In this document: one piece after another, positions 51,056 to 60,166 of the stretch
How positions within the stretch are numbered: the stretch's first letter is position 1
Layout: each line of letters starts with the position of its first letter
Source of the DNA: Scleromatobacter sp038243995
GTDB taxonomy: Bacteria > Pseudomonadota > Gammaproteobacteria > Burkholderiales > Burkholderiaceae_C
Direction of reading: 5' to 3'
Length of the DNA stretch: 64,000 bases
NCBI GenBank assembly: GCA_038243995.1
Contig: JBBRTV010000020.1
Location: 46,789 to 110,788 of the forward strand
Notes under the pieces: model-generated
What the model was told of the DNA's origin: nothing
Databases searched by the model: none
What the model saw: the letters and a program-made list of their open reading frames with translations, nothing else
Program-made: the position numbers and the translations under genes

Positions 51056-53103
51056 TTCCCGAACTCGGGCAGGTCGCCCTGCTGCTTGCGCTGGCCGTGG
51101 CCTTGATCCTCGGCACGCTCCCGCTCATCGGCGCCGCGCGCGGCCGGGGCGACTGGATGGCGCTCGCGCGCCCGGCGGCACGCGCCCACGGCCTGTTGGT
51201 CGCCGTCGCCTTCGCCTGCCTCGTCAGCGCGTTCGTGCGCAACGACTTCTCGGTGCAATACGTCGCCAGCAATTCCAACAGCGCGTTGCCCCTGCCCTAC
51301 CGCATCGCCGGTGTCTGGGGCGGCCATGAAGGCTCCCTGTTGCTGTGGCTGTCGATGCTGAGCGTGTGGATGCTGGCCGTCGCCCAGTTCAGCCGCAAGC
51401 TGCCGGCGCCGTTCGTCGCGCGCGTGCTGGGCGTGATGGGCCTGATCAGCATCGGGTTCCTGCTGTTCATGTTGACGACGTCCAACCCGTTCGACCGCCT
51501 GATCCCGGTGCCGCTGGACGGCAACGACCTGAACCCGCTGCTGCAGGATCCGGGCATGGTGGCGCATCCGCCGATGCTCTACATGGGCTACGTCGGCTTC
51601 TCGGTCGCGTTCGCTTTCGCGGTAGCCGCGCTGATCGAGGGCAAGCTCGACGCCACCTGGGCGCGCTGGACGCGTCCCTGGACGACTGCGGCCTGGTCGT
51701 GCCTGACCATCGGCATCATGCTGGGCAGCGCCTGGGCCTATTACGAACTGGGCTGGGGCGGCTGGTGGTTCTGGGATCCGGTCGAGAACGCGTCGTTCAT
51801 GCCGTGGCTCGCCGGCACGGCGCTGATCCACTCGCTGGCCGTCACCGAAAAACGCGGCGCATTCAAGTCCTGGACAGTGCTGCTGGCGCTGCTCGCGTTC
51901 ACGCTCTCGCTGCTGGGAACCTTCATCGTGCGCTCGGGCGTGTTGTCGTCGGTGCATGCGTTCGCCACGGATCCCAGGCGCGGTCTGTTCATCCTGGTCT
52001 TCCTCGCGATCGTCGTCGGCGGGGCGTTGACGCTGTATGCCTGGCGCGCGCCGAAGGTCGGGCTGGGCGCACGCTTCTCGCTCGTCTCGCGCGAGTCGAT
52101 GTTGCTCGGCAACAACGTGCTGTTCGTCGTCGTCTGCGCGTCGGTGCTGCTCGGCACGATGTACCCGCTGCTGCTCGACGCCCTGGGCATGGGCAAGATC
52201 TCCGTCGGGGCGCCGTACTTCGAGGCGATCTTCCTGCCGCTGATGGTGCCCGTGGTGCTGCTGATGGCGCTCGGCCCGCTGGCGCGCTGGAAGGAGGCTT
52301 CGCTGCCCTCGCTGTTCCATCGGTTGCGTTGGGCCGCGCTGGCTTCGGTGCTGGGCGCGCTGGCGACCGGCTGGCTGGCCGGCAAGCTGTCGTTGACAGC
52401 GACCTTGGGCTTCCTGATGGCGTACTGGATCGTGGCGGCCATCGTGACCGACATCGTCGAGCGCCTGAAATCCGACGGCGGCGCCGCGCTCTCCATCGTG
52501 GATCGCATCCGGCAGTGGCCGCGCGCCGTCATCGGCATGTGGCTGGCCCACGTGGGCGTCGCGGTGTTCGCGTTCGGCGTCAGCATGGTGCGCACCTATG
52601 CGATCGAGCAAGACCTGACCATGGCGGTCGGCAGCAGCGCCGAGGTCGGCGGCTACAAGTTCGAGCTCAAGGACGTGCACATGGTGCACGGGCCGAACTA
52701 CGAGGCGGTCGAGGCGGACATGCCAGTGACGCGCAACGGCGCGCCCGTCGCCGACCTGCATCCCGAGAAGCGCGTCTACCGTGTCCAGCGCAATCCGACG
52801 ACCGAGGCCGCGATCCAGGCCGGGTTGACGCGCGATCTCTACGTCTCGCTCGGCGAGATGGTGTCGCCGACCACCTGGACGCTGCGCGTGCAGGTGAAAC
52901 CCTTCGTCGACTGGATCTGGGGCGGCTGCCTGCTGATGGCGCTCGGGGGCATCGTCGCGGTCAGCGATCGACGCTACCGGCATCGGCCGCGCAAGTCGGA
53001 CGTCGACGATGCGATCGTCGCGCCGCACCTGCCACCGCCGACGCTGGCCGGACGACCCGCGACCGTCATCGGCACGACGGGATCTGCCGGAGAACCCGCA
53101 TGA
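51052..53103 (+). CDS. ccmF: CcmF, cytochrome c haem lyase subunit
   Basis: 683 aa with about 15 helices. IAGVWGGHEGSLLLWLSM near residue 85 and the haem-binding GWGGWWFWDPVENASFMPWL near residue 232 are hallmarks. Ligates haem from CcmE to apocytochromes together with CcmH/I. Starts in the ccmE stop; ccmG starts in its stop. Confidence 0.96.
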   Translation: MIPELGQVALLLALAVALILGTLPLIGAARGRGDWMALARPAARAHGLLVAVAFACLVSAFVRNDFSVQYVASNSNSALPLPYRIAGVWGGHEGSLLLWLSMLSVWMLAVAQFSRKLPAPFVARVLGVMGLISIGFLLFMLTTSNPFDRLIPVPLDGNDLNPLLQDPGMVAHPPMLYMGYVGFSVAFAFAVAALIEGKLDATWARWTRPWTTAAWSCLTIGIMLGSAWAYYELGWGGWWFWDPVENASFMPWLAGTALIHSLAVTEKRGAFKSWTVLLALLAFTLSLLGTFIVRSGVLSSVHAFATDPRRGLFILVFLAIVVGGALTLYAWRAPKVGLGARFSLVSRESMLLGNNVLFVVVCASVLLGTMYPLLLDALGMGKISVGAPYFEAIFLPLMVPVVLLMALGPLARWKEASLPSLFHRLRWAALASVLGALATGWLAGKLSLTATLGFLMAYWIVAAIVTDIVERLKSDGGAALSIVDRIRQWPRAVIGMWLAHVGVAVFAFGVSMVRTYAIEQDLTMAVGSSAEVGGYKFELKDVHMVHGPNYEAVEADMPVTRNGAPVADLHPEKRVYRVQRNPTTEAAIQAGLTRDLYVSLGEMVSPTTWTLRVQVKPFVDWIWGGCLLMALGGIVAVSDRRYRHRPRKSDVDDAIVAPHLPPPTLAGRPATVIGTTGSAGEPA

Positions 53104-53633
53104 AGGGTGCGCTTCGTTTCCTGATTCCGCTGGTGCTGTTCTTCACGCTCGTCGGCTTCCTCGCCGTCGGCCTCAAGCTCGACCCGCGCGAGGTGCCGTC
53201 GCCGCTGATCGACAAGCCGGCACCCGACTTCGCGCTCACGAAGCTCGAAGCACCCGGGCAGACGATCCGCCGCGCCGACATGCTCGGCAAGGTCTGGATG
53301 CTGAACGTCTGGGCCTCCTGGTGCGACGCCTGCCGCGAGGAGCATCCGCACCTCGTCGAATTCGCGAAAATGAAGGCCGTGCCGATCTACGGCCTCGACT
53401 ACAAGGATCAGCGGGCGCCGGCGCAGGCGTGGCTGGCGGAACGCGGCAATCCGTACGACGCGTCGCTGTTCGACGTCGATGGCCGCGTGGGCATCGACTT
53501 CGGCGTCTACGGCGTGCCGGAAACCTTCGTGATCGACAAGCAGGGCGTGATCCGCTTCAAGCAGATCGGCGCGCTGACCCCGGAAATTCTCGAGCGCCGC
53601 GTGCTGCCGCTGCTGAGGAAGCTCAATGGCTGA
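53100..53633 (+). CDS. ccmG: CcmG (DsbE), membrane-tethered thioredoxin
   Basis: 177 aa. N-terminal anchor (FLIPLVLFFTLVGFLAVGL), thioredoxin active site NVWASWCDACREEHP (Cys75, Cys78), acidic and GVYGVPETFVIDKQG with the cis-Pro. Keeps apocytochrome CxxCH thiols reduced. Confidence 0.95.
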   Translation: MKGALRFLIPLVLFFTLVGFLAVGLKLDPREVPSPLIDKPAPDFALTKLEAPGQTIRRADMLGKVWMLNVWASWCDACREEHPHLVEFAKMKAVPIYGLDYKDQRAPAQAWLAERGNPYDASLFDVDGRVGIDFGVYGVPETFVIDKQGVIRFKQIGALTPEILERRVLPLLRKLNG

Positions 53634-54309
53634 CCTGGTGATTGCATCGACGGCGCGCCGCATGCGCGGGCTGGCGTTCTCCATTGCGCTCTCGCTCGCT
53701 GCCGGACTGGCGTGCGCCGCTCGGGCCGAAGCGGCGGCGTCTGCGCCGGGGAGCGACGCGGTGGCATCCGCGACAGAGACCAAGACCGCCACCGCCTCCC
53801 CTTCCGCGCCGGCGGACGCAGGCGCCTCGGCGTCCGAAGCCACGCAGTTCGTCGCGCCGACCGCCGTGCCGAGCGCCGCCGACCCGGCGCTGGAGGCGCG
53901 CATGCTGGCGATCACGAACGAGTTGCGCTGCCTCGTCTGCCAGAACCAGACGATCGCCGAATCGCACGCCGACCTCGCTGTCGACCTGCGCCAGGAAGTG
54001 CGCGAACTGCTCGAGCGCGGGCAGGACGAGGCGCAGATCCGCCACTACATGACCGATCGCTACGGCGACTTCATCCTCTACCGGCCACCATTCAAGGCGA
54101 CGACGCTGGTGCTGTGGCTCGGCCCGGCCGTGTTGATGGCGATCGCGGTGATCTCGCTGATCGTCGTGATCTCGCGCCGCCGCAGGCTGGCCGACGACCG
54201 TTTCGAACCCGACCCCGTCTGGCCGGACGGCCCCCTGGACGAGCGCGACCGACTCGACGCCGCGCGCAGCTCGCCCGACACCCCCGCCCGCCCCGGAGCG
54301 CCCGCATGA
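53626..54309 (+). CDS. ccmH: CcmH, apocytochrome thiol-reducing subunit
   Basis: 227 aa. Signal peptide, then an unusual ~45-residue Ala/Ser/Thr-rich spacer before the domain with ELRCLVCQNQTIAESHADLA (Cys102, Cys105), a membrane helix near residue 150-170 and a polar tail. The spacer is not part of the normal family. Overlaps ccmG by 8 bases. Confidence 0.94.
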   Translation: MADLVIASTARRMRGLAFSIALSLAAGLACAARAEAAASAPGSDAVASATETKTATASPSAPADAGASASEATQFVAPTAVPSAADPALEARMLAITNELRCLVCQNQTIAESHADLAVDLRQEVRELLERGQDEAQIRHYMTDRYGDFILYRPPFKATTLVLWLGPAVLMAIAVISLIVVISRRRRLADDRFEPDPVWPDGPLDERDRLDAARSSPDTPARPGAPA

Positions 54310-55058
54310 CGCTGTTCGTCCTTCTCTCGATCTGCCTGGCCGTGGCCGCGCTGGCCCTGCTGGCCTATCGCGGTCCGGTGGTGGCCCATGTCACCGACCC
54401 GGCCACCGCCGCGATCGCCGCGACCCGTCCCACGCGCGGTCTCGTCTCGGGCCTGGCGCTGGTGATCGTCGTCGTCGCCGCCGGCGGCTACGCCGTCATC
54501 GGCTCGCCGCGCCTGCTGCCCGTCACGCCCGACGCGCCCCCCGGGCCAGGGCCGTCGGCGGACGCCCAGGTCGCCACCATCCAGGCGCGCGCCGAGCAGC
54601 ATCCGCAAGAGGCCGCGGGATGGGTTCTCGCCGCCCGCGCCCAGCTCGAGCTCGGACACGCGCCCGAAGCCGCCCAGGACTACCGCCGCGCCCTCGCGCT
54701 GCGCCCCAAGGATGCCGACCTGATGGCCGACCTCGCCGACGTGCTCGCGGTCGTCGCCCAGGGCCGCCTCGACGGCGAGCCCATGCAACTCGTCGAGCGC
54801 GCCCTGGCGATCGCCCCGGACCACGTCAAGGCGCTCGCGCTCAAAGGCAGTTTCGCGATGACGCAGCGCGACTACCGCACGGCCCTGATGTCGTGGGATC
54901 ACGCATTGCGCGTCGCCCCGGCCGACGATCCGATCGCGGCGTTCCTGCGCAAGCAGCTCGACGAGATGCGCGACATGGCGCGTCGGGCCACCGCGGGGAC
55001 CGCGGCCAGCTCGACAGCGGAGCCGGCGGCGACCGCGGCCTCGGGCGCGGTGCACTGA
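54306..55058 (+). CDS. ccmI: CcmI, TPR-containing apocytochrome chaperone
   Basis: 250 aa. Two membrane helices near the N-terminus (residues 3-20 and ~45-65), then TPR repeats (EAAGWVLAARAQLELGHAPE; ALALKGSFAMTQRDYRTALM). Binds the C-terminal helix of apocytochromes and hands them to CcmF/H. Overlaps ccmH by ATGA. Shorter than E. coli CcmH/I fusions but normal for stand-alone CcmI. Confidence 0.9.
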   Translation: MTLFVLLSICLAVAALALLAYRGPVVAHVTDPATAAIAATRPTRGLVSGLALVIVVVAAGGYAVIGSPRLLPVTPDAPPGPGPSADAQVATIQARAEQHPQEAAGWVLAARAQLELGHAPEAAQDYRRALALRPKDADLMADLADVLAVVAQGRLDGEPMQLVERALAIAPDHVKALALKGSFAMTQRDYRTALMSWDHALRVAPADDPIAAFLRKQLDEMRDMARRATAGTAASSTAEPAATAASGAVH

Positions 55059-55405
55059 TGGCCGTGGCCGCTTGCACGATCCGGAACGATCTCGGCGGGT
55101 GAACCCCACGTCATCGGCAGCCCTGCCGGGTTCGGTCGCGGTTGCAAATGAATACAACTGACGCACTCGCAAGGTTCGGTGAACGTCTCGTTACCGATTG
55201 CCGCGCCTCGACGGTATTTTGACGGGCGCTCCGGTATTAATTCCTGTTTGATCAGGCATCTTCACTGCGAAGATGTGTTCCAGGGGCGCACGGCTTTGCA
55301 ATCCGCATGCCTGCCGCACGCCGATTGCATCGCCGTCGCGGCCGTCCCAGGAACTCAACCAACGATCGTCGGGGTCCCCGAACCGCCCGGTTCCGGGTCG
55401 TAGTC
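55059..55405. other. ccmI-apbE intergenic region
   Basis: 347 bp without a credible gene. AT-rich pockets at 55147-55160 and 55215-55250 (GGTATTTTGACG; GGTATTAATTCC) may hold the apbE promoter. Hairpins: CATCTTC-ACTGC-GAAGATG at 55257-55275 (perfect 7-base arms) and CCCGAACC/GGTTCCGGG just before the ATG. The gap means the redox cluster probably has its own promoter. Confidence 0.5.
55257..55275. promoter_or_regulatory. Inverted repeat upstream of apbE
   Basis: CATCTTC and GAAGATG, perfect 7-base arms with a 5-base centre, 131 bases before the apbE start. Operator or leader hairpin cannot be distinguished. Confidence 0.4.
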
Positions 55406-56404
55406 ATGTCCAGCCTCCAATCGAGCAACACCGCCGCACAATCGCCGCCTCGCCCCGTGCCAGGGTCGACCGTGGCGTGCGCGGCCATGACCGAGGCAGG
55501 CTGGTACCGGCGCGAAGAGGCGATCATGGGCACCGCGATCACCGTCGAGCTGCACGCGCCTGGCCGGGAGTCCGCCGAGATCGCCATCGACGCCGCGATG
55601 GCTGAAATGCACCGCATCGACCGCACGATGAGCCCGCACCGGGCCGACTCCGAACTGTCGCGCATCAATGCCGGTGCCGGCGCGGGGCCCGTGCCGGTCA
55701 GCCCCGAGATGTTCGCGCTGCTGAGCCGGGCAACCGCCTTCTCCAGTCTCTCCGGCGGCGCATTCGACATCACCTACGCGGGCGTCGGCCATCTGTACGA
55801 CTACCGTGCCGGCATCGCGCCCGACGACGCCGCGCTCGCCGCGGCGCGTCCGCTCGTCGACTGGCGCCACCTGCAACTCGACGCCTCCGCGTGCACCGTG
55901 CGCTTCGCGCGCGCCGGCGTGCGCATCGACCTGGGCGGCTTCGCCAAGGGCCACGCCGTCGACAACGCCATCGCGATCCTGAAGCGCTTGGGCATCCGCC
56001 ACGCGATGGTCGCCGCCGGCGGTGACAGCCACGTGCTGGGCGACCGCGGCGGTCGTCCGTGGACGATCGCCGTGCGCGATCCGCGGCGCGCGGACGCCGT
56101 CGTCGCCGTGCTGCCGCTCGCGGACGTCGCCATCTCGACCTCCGGCGACTACGAACGCTTCTTCATGCGCGACGGCGTCCGCTGCCACCACCTGCTCGAC
56201 CCGCGCACAGGCAAATCGCCGCACGGCGTGCGCAGCGTGACCATCATCGCGGACGACGGCCTGACGACCGAAGCGTTTTCCAAGACGGTATTCGTGCTTG
56301 GCGTCGAGGACGGCCTGCGCTTCGTCGACGCGCACCCGGGCATCGACGCCGTCGTCGTCGATGCCCGGGGGGCGCTCCATTACTCCGCAGGACTGGTCGG
56401 GTGA
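55406..56404 (+). CDS. apbE: ApbE, FAD:protein FMN transferase
   Basis: 332 aa from ATG 55406; ATG 55487 gives 305 aa and starts just before the conserved EEAIMGTAITVELHAPG. Motifs: VDLGGFAKGHAVDNAIAIL-type loop (GGFAKGHAVD), MVAAGGDSHVLGDRGGRPW, and CHHLLDPRTGKSPHGVRSVT. Mg2+-dependent; it attaches FMN to Thr/Ser of extracytoplasmic redox proteins. No clear signal peptide or lipobox, which is unusual if it acts in the periplasm. First gene of the downstream redox cluster; its substrate is unknown. Confidence 0.93.
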   Translation: MSSLQSSNTAAQSPPRPVPGSTVACAAMTEAGWYRREEAIMGTAITVELHAPGRESAEIAIDAAMAEMHRIDRTMSPHRADSELSRINAGAGAGPVPVSPEMFALLSRATAFSSLSGGAFDITYAGVGHLYDYRAGIAPDDAALAAARPLVDWRHLQLDASACTVRFARAGVRIDLGGFAKGHAVDNAIAILKRLGIRHAMVAAGGDSHVLGDRGGRPWTIAVRDPRRADAVVAVLPLADVAISTSGDYERFFMRDGVRCHHLLDPRTGKSPHGVRSVTIIADDGLTTEAFSKTVFVLGVEDGLRFVDAHPGIDAVVVDARGALHYSAGLVG

Positions 56405-56429
56405 CCCCCGTGCCCGCGCAGCACCCGAA

Positions 56430-56453
56430 GCATCCGGCCTGCGGGCCGGATGC
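56430..56453 (+). other. Perfect hairpin between apbE and the multihaem gene
   Basis: GCATCCGGCC-TGCG-GGCCGGATGC, 10 base pairs with a tetraloop, 25 bases after the apbE stop and 87 before the next ATG. No U-tract; could attenuate, terminate partially or define a processed end. Confidence 0.6.
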
Positions 56454-56540
56454 CGCCGCCAAGGCGCCGGCGCCTCGCCACAGGCTGGCTTCGAGCGGCC
56501 GCGCGCGCCCAGGCGTCAAAGAGAAATCCAAGGACAAGAC

Positions 56541-59500
56541 ATGCAACTGCCGATGACACTCTCCCCGCGCGCCCTCGTCGGTTGCGCCACGGCGCTCGCC
56601 GCGGTCGGTCTCCTCGCGCTGGGCGCCTGCGGCGGCGGCTCGCGCAGCGACACGTCGACGGTCACGGTGGAGGGCGACATCCCGATCGCCTACGTCAAGC
56701 GCGCCAACACGATCGGCATGAACCCGACCAACGGGGCGCCGACAGCGCCGGGCGGCGACCTGATGATCCGCGAGAAGTCCTCGCCGAGCGCGCCCGAGCA
56801 CAACATCACCACGCAATTCACGCAGGGCCAGGGCGACGCATCCGACCCCGAGGTCTCGTACGACGGCAAGAAGATCATCTTCTCCATGCGCTGCCCGACC
56901 GCCAGCACCGCGAAGGTCGACGGCGGCCCCGCCTGCACCGGTCGCTGGAACATCTGGGAATACGACATGACGACCGGCGGGCTCACCGGCGGCTCGTTCC
57001 GCCGCCTGACGTCCTCCTCGCAAGACGACGACGTCGACCCGGTCTACCTGCCCGGGAGCCAGGGCGTCGTGTTCACGTCCAACCGCCAGACCAAGTCCAG
57101 GCTCGCCCAGGCGCTCGGCCACTCGTATTACGCGCTCGACGAATACGAGCGCGAGCGCGTCTTCAACCTGCACACGATGGCGCTCGACGGCACCGCGATC
57201 ACGCAGATCTCGTTCAACCAGAGCCACGACCGCAATCCGGTGATCCGCCCGAACGGCGACATCATGTTCTCGCGCTGGGATCACGTCGGCGGCCGCAATC
57301 ACTTCAAGGTGTTCACCGTCAAGCCGGACGGCACCGACCTGTTCGTGCTGTACGGCGCGCACAGCGACGGCAACAGCTTCCTGCACCCACGCGACATGGA
57401 TCCCGCGGGGCACCTGAAAGGCTACCTGTCGTCCGACCTGATGCCGCTGCAGCGCACCAACGAGGGCGGGGCACTGATGTTCATCGACGCCGCGCACTAC
57501 TCCGAGCAGAACACGCCGGCCAGCCCCGACGTGCCGGCGAGCGGCGGCCAGGTCCAGGCCACGCTGAACCAGCTCAACATCGACCGCGGCCTGTCGATGT
57601 ACGGCCGCATGACCACTCCCTATCCGCTGTGGGACGGCACCGATCGCGTGCTCGTCGCGTATCGCCCGTGCGAAGTCACGAAGGACGGCCATGTCGTGGC
57701 CTGCGCGACGCTGACAGCCGACGAGATCGCGAAGGTGTCGGACATGAACCGCCCCATCGCGCAGACGCAGGCCGACACCATCCAGGACAACGTCCCGCCG
57801 CCCTACGCGATCTACATGTTCAACCCGTTCAACCAGTCGTTCCTGAACGTCGCGTCGCCGCCGCCCGGCTTCATGTACACCGATCCGGTCGCGCTCGTCG
57901 CACGCGCCGAACCCGCTTCCAGCACGCCGGCGACCATCGACGCCGACCTCGCCGCCAAGAACATGGGCACGCTCGATGTGCGCAGCGTCTACGACACCGA
58001 CGGCCTGGGCCGCATGGGCGACTCCGTGCTCGCCGCCGCCGACCTGAACGCCGGCTGCACCACGGCGATCGCGAAGACCACGCCGACCGACACGAACGAC
58101 ACGCGCGCGCAGGTCGCCGACCTCGCGCGCATGAAAGACCCCGCCGATCCCGCCTACGCCTGCGCCCCGGCGCGCTTCATCCGCGCGGTGCGCGCCGTGG
58201 CGCCACCGGCCAATTCGATGGGCCTGCGCAGCGCCATCGGCGAGACTGACTTCGAGCCGCAGCAGTTGCTCGGCTACGCGCCGATCGAGCCGGACGGTTC
58301 GTTCAAGCTGAATGTCCCGGCCGACACCCCCATCGGCCTGGCAGTGGTCGATGCGCAGGGCCGCGCATTCCAGACGCACACCAACTGGATCCAGGTTCGC
58401 CCGGGCGAGCGCCGCACCTGCGACGGCTGCCACAGCCCGCGTCGCGGCGGCGCGCTCAATTCCGGCGCGGTCGTCAACAGCCTGCCCGCGGGCCTGCTCG
58501 CCTCGATGAGCACCGCGCACCAGTCCGGCGAAACGATGGCCGACACCCGCACGCGCCTCGACCCGACCGCGCTGACGCTCAAGCCGGACATGATCTACAA
58601 CGACGTCTGGGCCGACACCGCGAAGCCCGGCGTCAGCGCGCTGCCGACCGTGGCGCTGCGCTACACCGGCAACGCCAGGAAGACCGACGACCTCGTCACG
58701 CCGGTGCCGACCAACGGCGTCATCAACTACCCCGACCACATCCAGCCGCTGTGGAGCCGCGACCGCGGCGCGAACACCTGCACCGGCTGCCACGACATCT
58801 CGGATCACACCGACCTGTCTGCGACGATCGGCGGCGACGGCCGTGTCGTCTCGTATGACCGCCTGATGATCGGCGATCCCTTGCTCGATGCCTCCGGCCG
58901 CCCCGTCATCTTCTTCGAGGACGGCGTGCCGATGCTGTCGCGCCAGCCGGCGCTCGTCAACACGGCGGCCAGCGAGGGCGAGGCCCTGGGCCTGGCACGC
59001 AAGAGCCGGCTGGTCGAGATCCTCACGGGCAGCGCGCTGATGTCGGACGACGCGGCGCGCATGGCCCATCCGAACCCGCCGGGCACCGCGCCCAACCATG
59101 CGCAGATGCTGAACGCGGCGGAAAAGCGCCTGCTGGCCGAGTGGGTCGACCTGGGCGGCAAGTACTACAACGATCCGTTCGACGCCAACAGCGGCGTGCG
59201 CACGCTCACCACGCTGGACGCGTCCAGCTTCGCGTCGACGATCTACCCGATCCTCAATTCGACCTGCGCCGGCTGCCACGAAGCCCACGGCAGCACGAAT
59301 CAGTCGACCGGTGCCACGTCCTTCCACGACAATCGCTTCGTTCTCACAGGCGACCCCGAAGGAGACTTCGGCGTGACGATGACCATGATCTCGGATACTT
59401 GCCATCCCCCTGCCAACTACCTGCTGGCGCGCCCGTCGGGCGTGCCGCACCCGGTCGGCGCGACGACCCAGACCCTGGCGGTGCTGCCGACGACGGGGGC

Positions 59501-59552
59501 GAACTACGCCACCATCGCGAGCTGGATTGCCGGCGGATGCGCGACCCCGTGA
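56541..59552 (+). CDS. Multihaem c-type lipoprotein, hydrazine-synthase-alpha-related
   Basis: 1003 aa. Lipobox LGAC (Cys30). Residues ~60-400 look like TolB/PD40 beta-propeller blades (DASDPEVSYDGKKIIFSM; QDDDVDPVYLPGSQGVVFTS; SHDRNPVIRPNGDIMFSRWD). The C-terminal part has three CxxCH haem sites, CDGCH (627), CTGCH (747) and CAGCH (909), plus Cys954-His. Phrases such as YYALDEYERERVFNLHTM and GERRTCDGCHSPR recall the HzsA-related family found outside anammox bacteria. Haem attachment would use the upstream ccm operon. The real activity is unknown. Confidence 0.82.
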   Translation: MQLPMTLSPRALVGCATALAAVGLLALGACGGGSRSDTSTVTVEGDIPIAYVKRANTIGMNPTNGAPTAPGGDLMIREKSSPSAPEHNITTQFTQGQGDASDPEVSYDGKKIIFSMRCPTASTAKVDGGPACTGRWNIWEYDMTTGGLTGGSFRRLTSSSQDDDVDPVYLPGSQGVVFTSNRQTKSRLAQALGHSYYALDEYERERVFNLHTMALDGTAITQISFNQSHDRNPVIRPNGDIMFSRWDHVGGRNHFKVFTVKPDGTDLFVLYGAHSDGNSFLHPRDMDPAGHLKGYLSSDLMPLQRTNEGGALMFIDAAHYSEQNTPASPDVPASGGQVQATLNQLNIDRGLSMYGRMTTPYPLWDGTDRVLVAYRPCEVTKDGHVVACATLTADEIAKVSDMNRPIAQTQADTIQDNVPPPYAIYMFNPFNQSFLNVASPPPGFMYTDPVALVARAEPASSTPATIDADLAAKNMGTLDVRSVYDTDGLGRMGDSVLAAADLNAGCTTAIAKTTPTDTNDTRAQVADLARMKDPADPAYACAPARFIRAVRAVAPPANSMGLRSAIGETDFEPQQLLGYAPIEPDGSFKLNVPADTPIGLAVVDAQGRAFQTHTNWIQVRPGERRTCDGCHSPRRGGALNSGAVVNSLPAGLLASMSTAHQSGETMADTRTRLDPTALTLKPDMIYNDVWADTAKPGVSALPTVALRYTGNARKTDDLVTPVPTNGVINYPDHIQPLWSRDRGANTCTGCHDISDHTDLSATIGGDGRVVSYDRLMIGDPLLDASGRPVIFFEDGVPMLSRQPALVNTAASEGEALGLARKSRLVEILTGSALMSDDAARMAHPNPPGTAPNHAQMLNAAEKRLLAEWVDLGGKYYNDPFDANSGVRTLTTLDASSFASTIYPILNSTCAGCHEAHGSTNQSTGATSFHDNRFVLTGDPEGDFGVTMTMISDTCHPPANYLLARPSGVPHPVGATTQTLAVLPTTGANYATIASWIAGGCATP

Positions 59553-60166
59553 GGATTCCGACCTTGAAGTCGACTTCCCTTTGCGGCGCGCTGGCCGGCG
59601 CCCTGATGCTCGCCAGCTGCGGCGGTGGCGGCGATCCGCTCTCCAATCCCCCGGACATCTCCAACCCTCCGGGCGCCTCCGGCGAAAAGCTGGCGTTCGC
59701 CTATTTCCAGAAATGCATCGCGCCGATTTTCCTCGAGCAGTTGCCTATCGTCCAGAATGGCGTCTCCTCGACGAACACCTGCTCCGGCTCAGGTTGTCAT
59801 GACAGCAACACCGGCACGGGCGGTGCGCTGCGCATCGTCGTCGCCGCGACCCCGGTCGACCTGGCCGATGCCGCCAATACGCCCGACGTGATACGCACGA
59901 CCGACATGTACAAGAATTTCTACTCGGCGCAGGGCGTCACGGTGCCCGGCAGTCCGATCGACAGTCGCCTGTTCGACAAGCCGCTGCTCTTGAACTTCCT
60001 CCACGGCGGCGGCAAGATCTTCGCGAGCCAGGACGACCCGAACGCCAAGCTGATTGCCTACTGGATCAGCCATCCGGCGCCCACCGGCCAGGACGAGTTC
60101 AGCACCTCCACCTACAGCATGTTCACGCCCGCGAACCCGGTGACGGGCACGTGCAACACGCAATGA
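59549..60166 (+). CDS. Lipoprotein with a CX4CH haem-like motif
   Basis: 205 aa from a GTG at 59549 that overlaps the preceding stop (GTGA); ATG 59537 and TTG 59564 also fit. Lipobox LASC (Cys24) is followed by GGGG. TCSGSGCHDS contains Cys78-x4-Cys83-His84, an expanded haem-binding motif; an earlier Cys lies in FQKCIAPIF. The rest resembles the cytochrome-like tail of the preceding protein (DDPNAKLIAYWISHPAPTGQ). Probably an accessory electron carrier; unknown family. Confidence 0.7.
   Translation: MRIPTLKSTSLCGALAGALMLASCGGGGDPLSNPPDISNPPGASGEKLAFAYFQKCIAPIFLEQLPIVQNGVSSTNTCSGSGCHDSNTGTGGALRIVVAATPVDLADAANTPDVIRTTDMYKNFYSAQGVTVPGSPIDSRLFDKPLLLNFLHGGGKIFASQDDPNAKLIAYWISHPAPTGQDEFSTSTYSMFTPANPVTGTCNTQ

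Noticed and set aside
50962..53028. 688-codon minus-strand frame opposite ccmF
   Set aside because: His/Gln/Arg-rich shadow; ccmF motifs and tight operon overlaps lie on the plus strand.
56244..59450. 1068-codon open frame on the minus strand opposite the multihaem gene
   Set aside because: Composition is Arg/Val/Asp/Gly-rich nonsense typical of antisense frames in very GC-rich DNA; the plus strand has lipobox and haem motifs.
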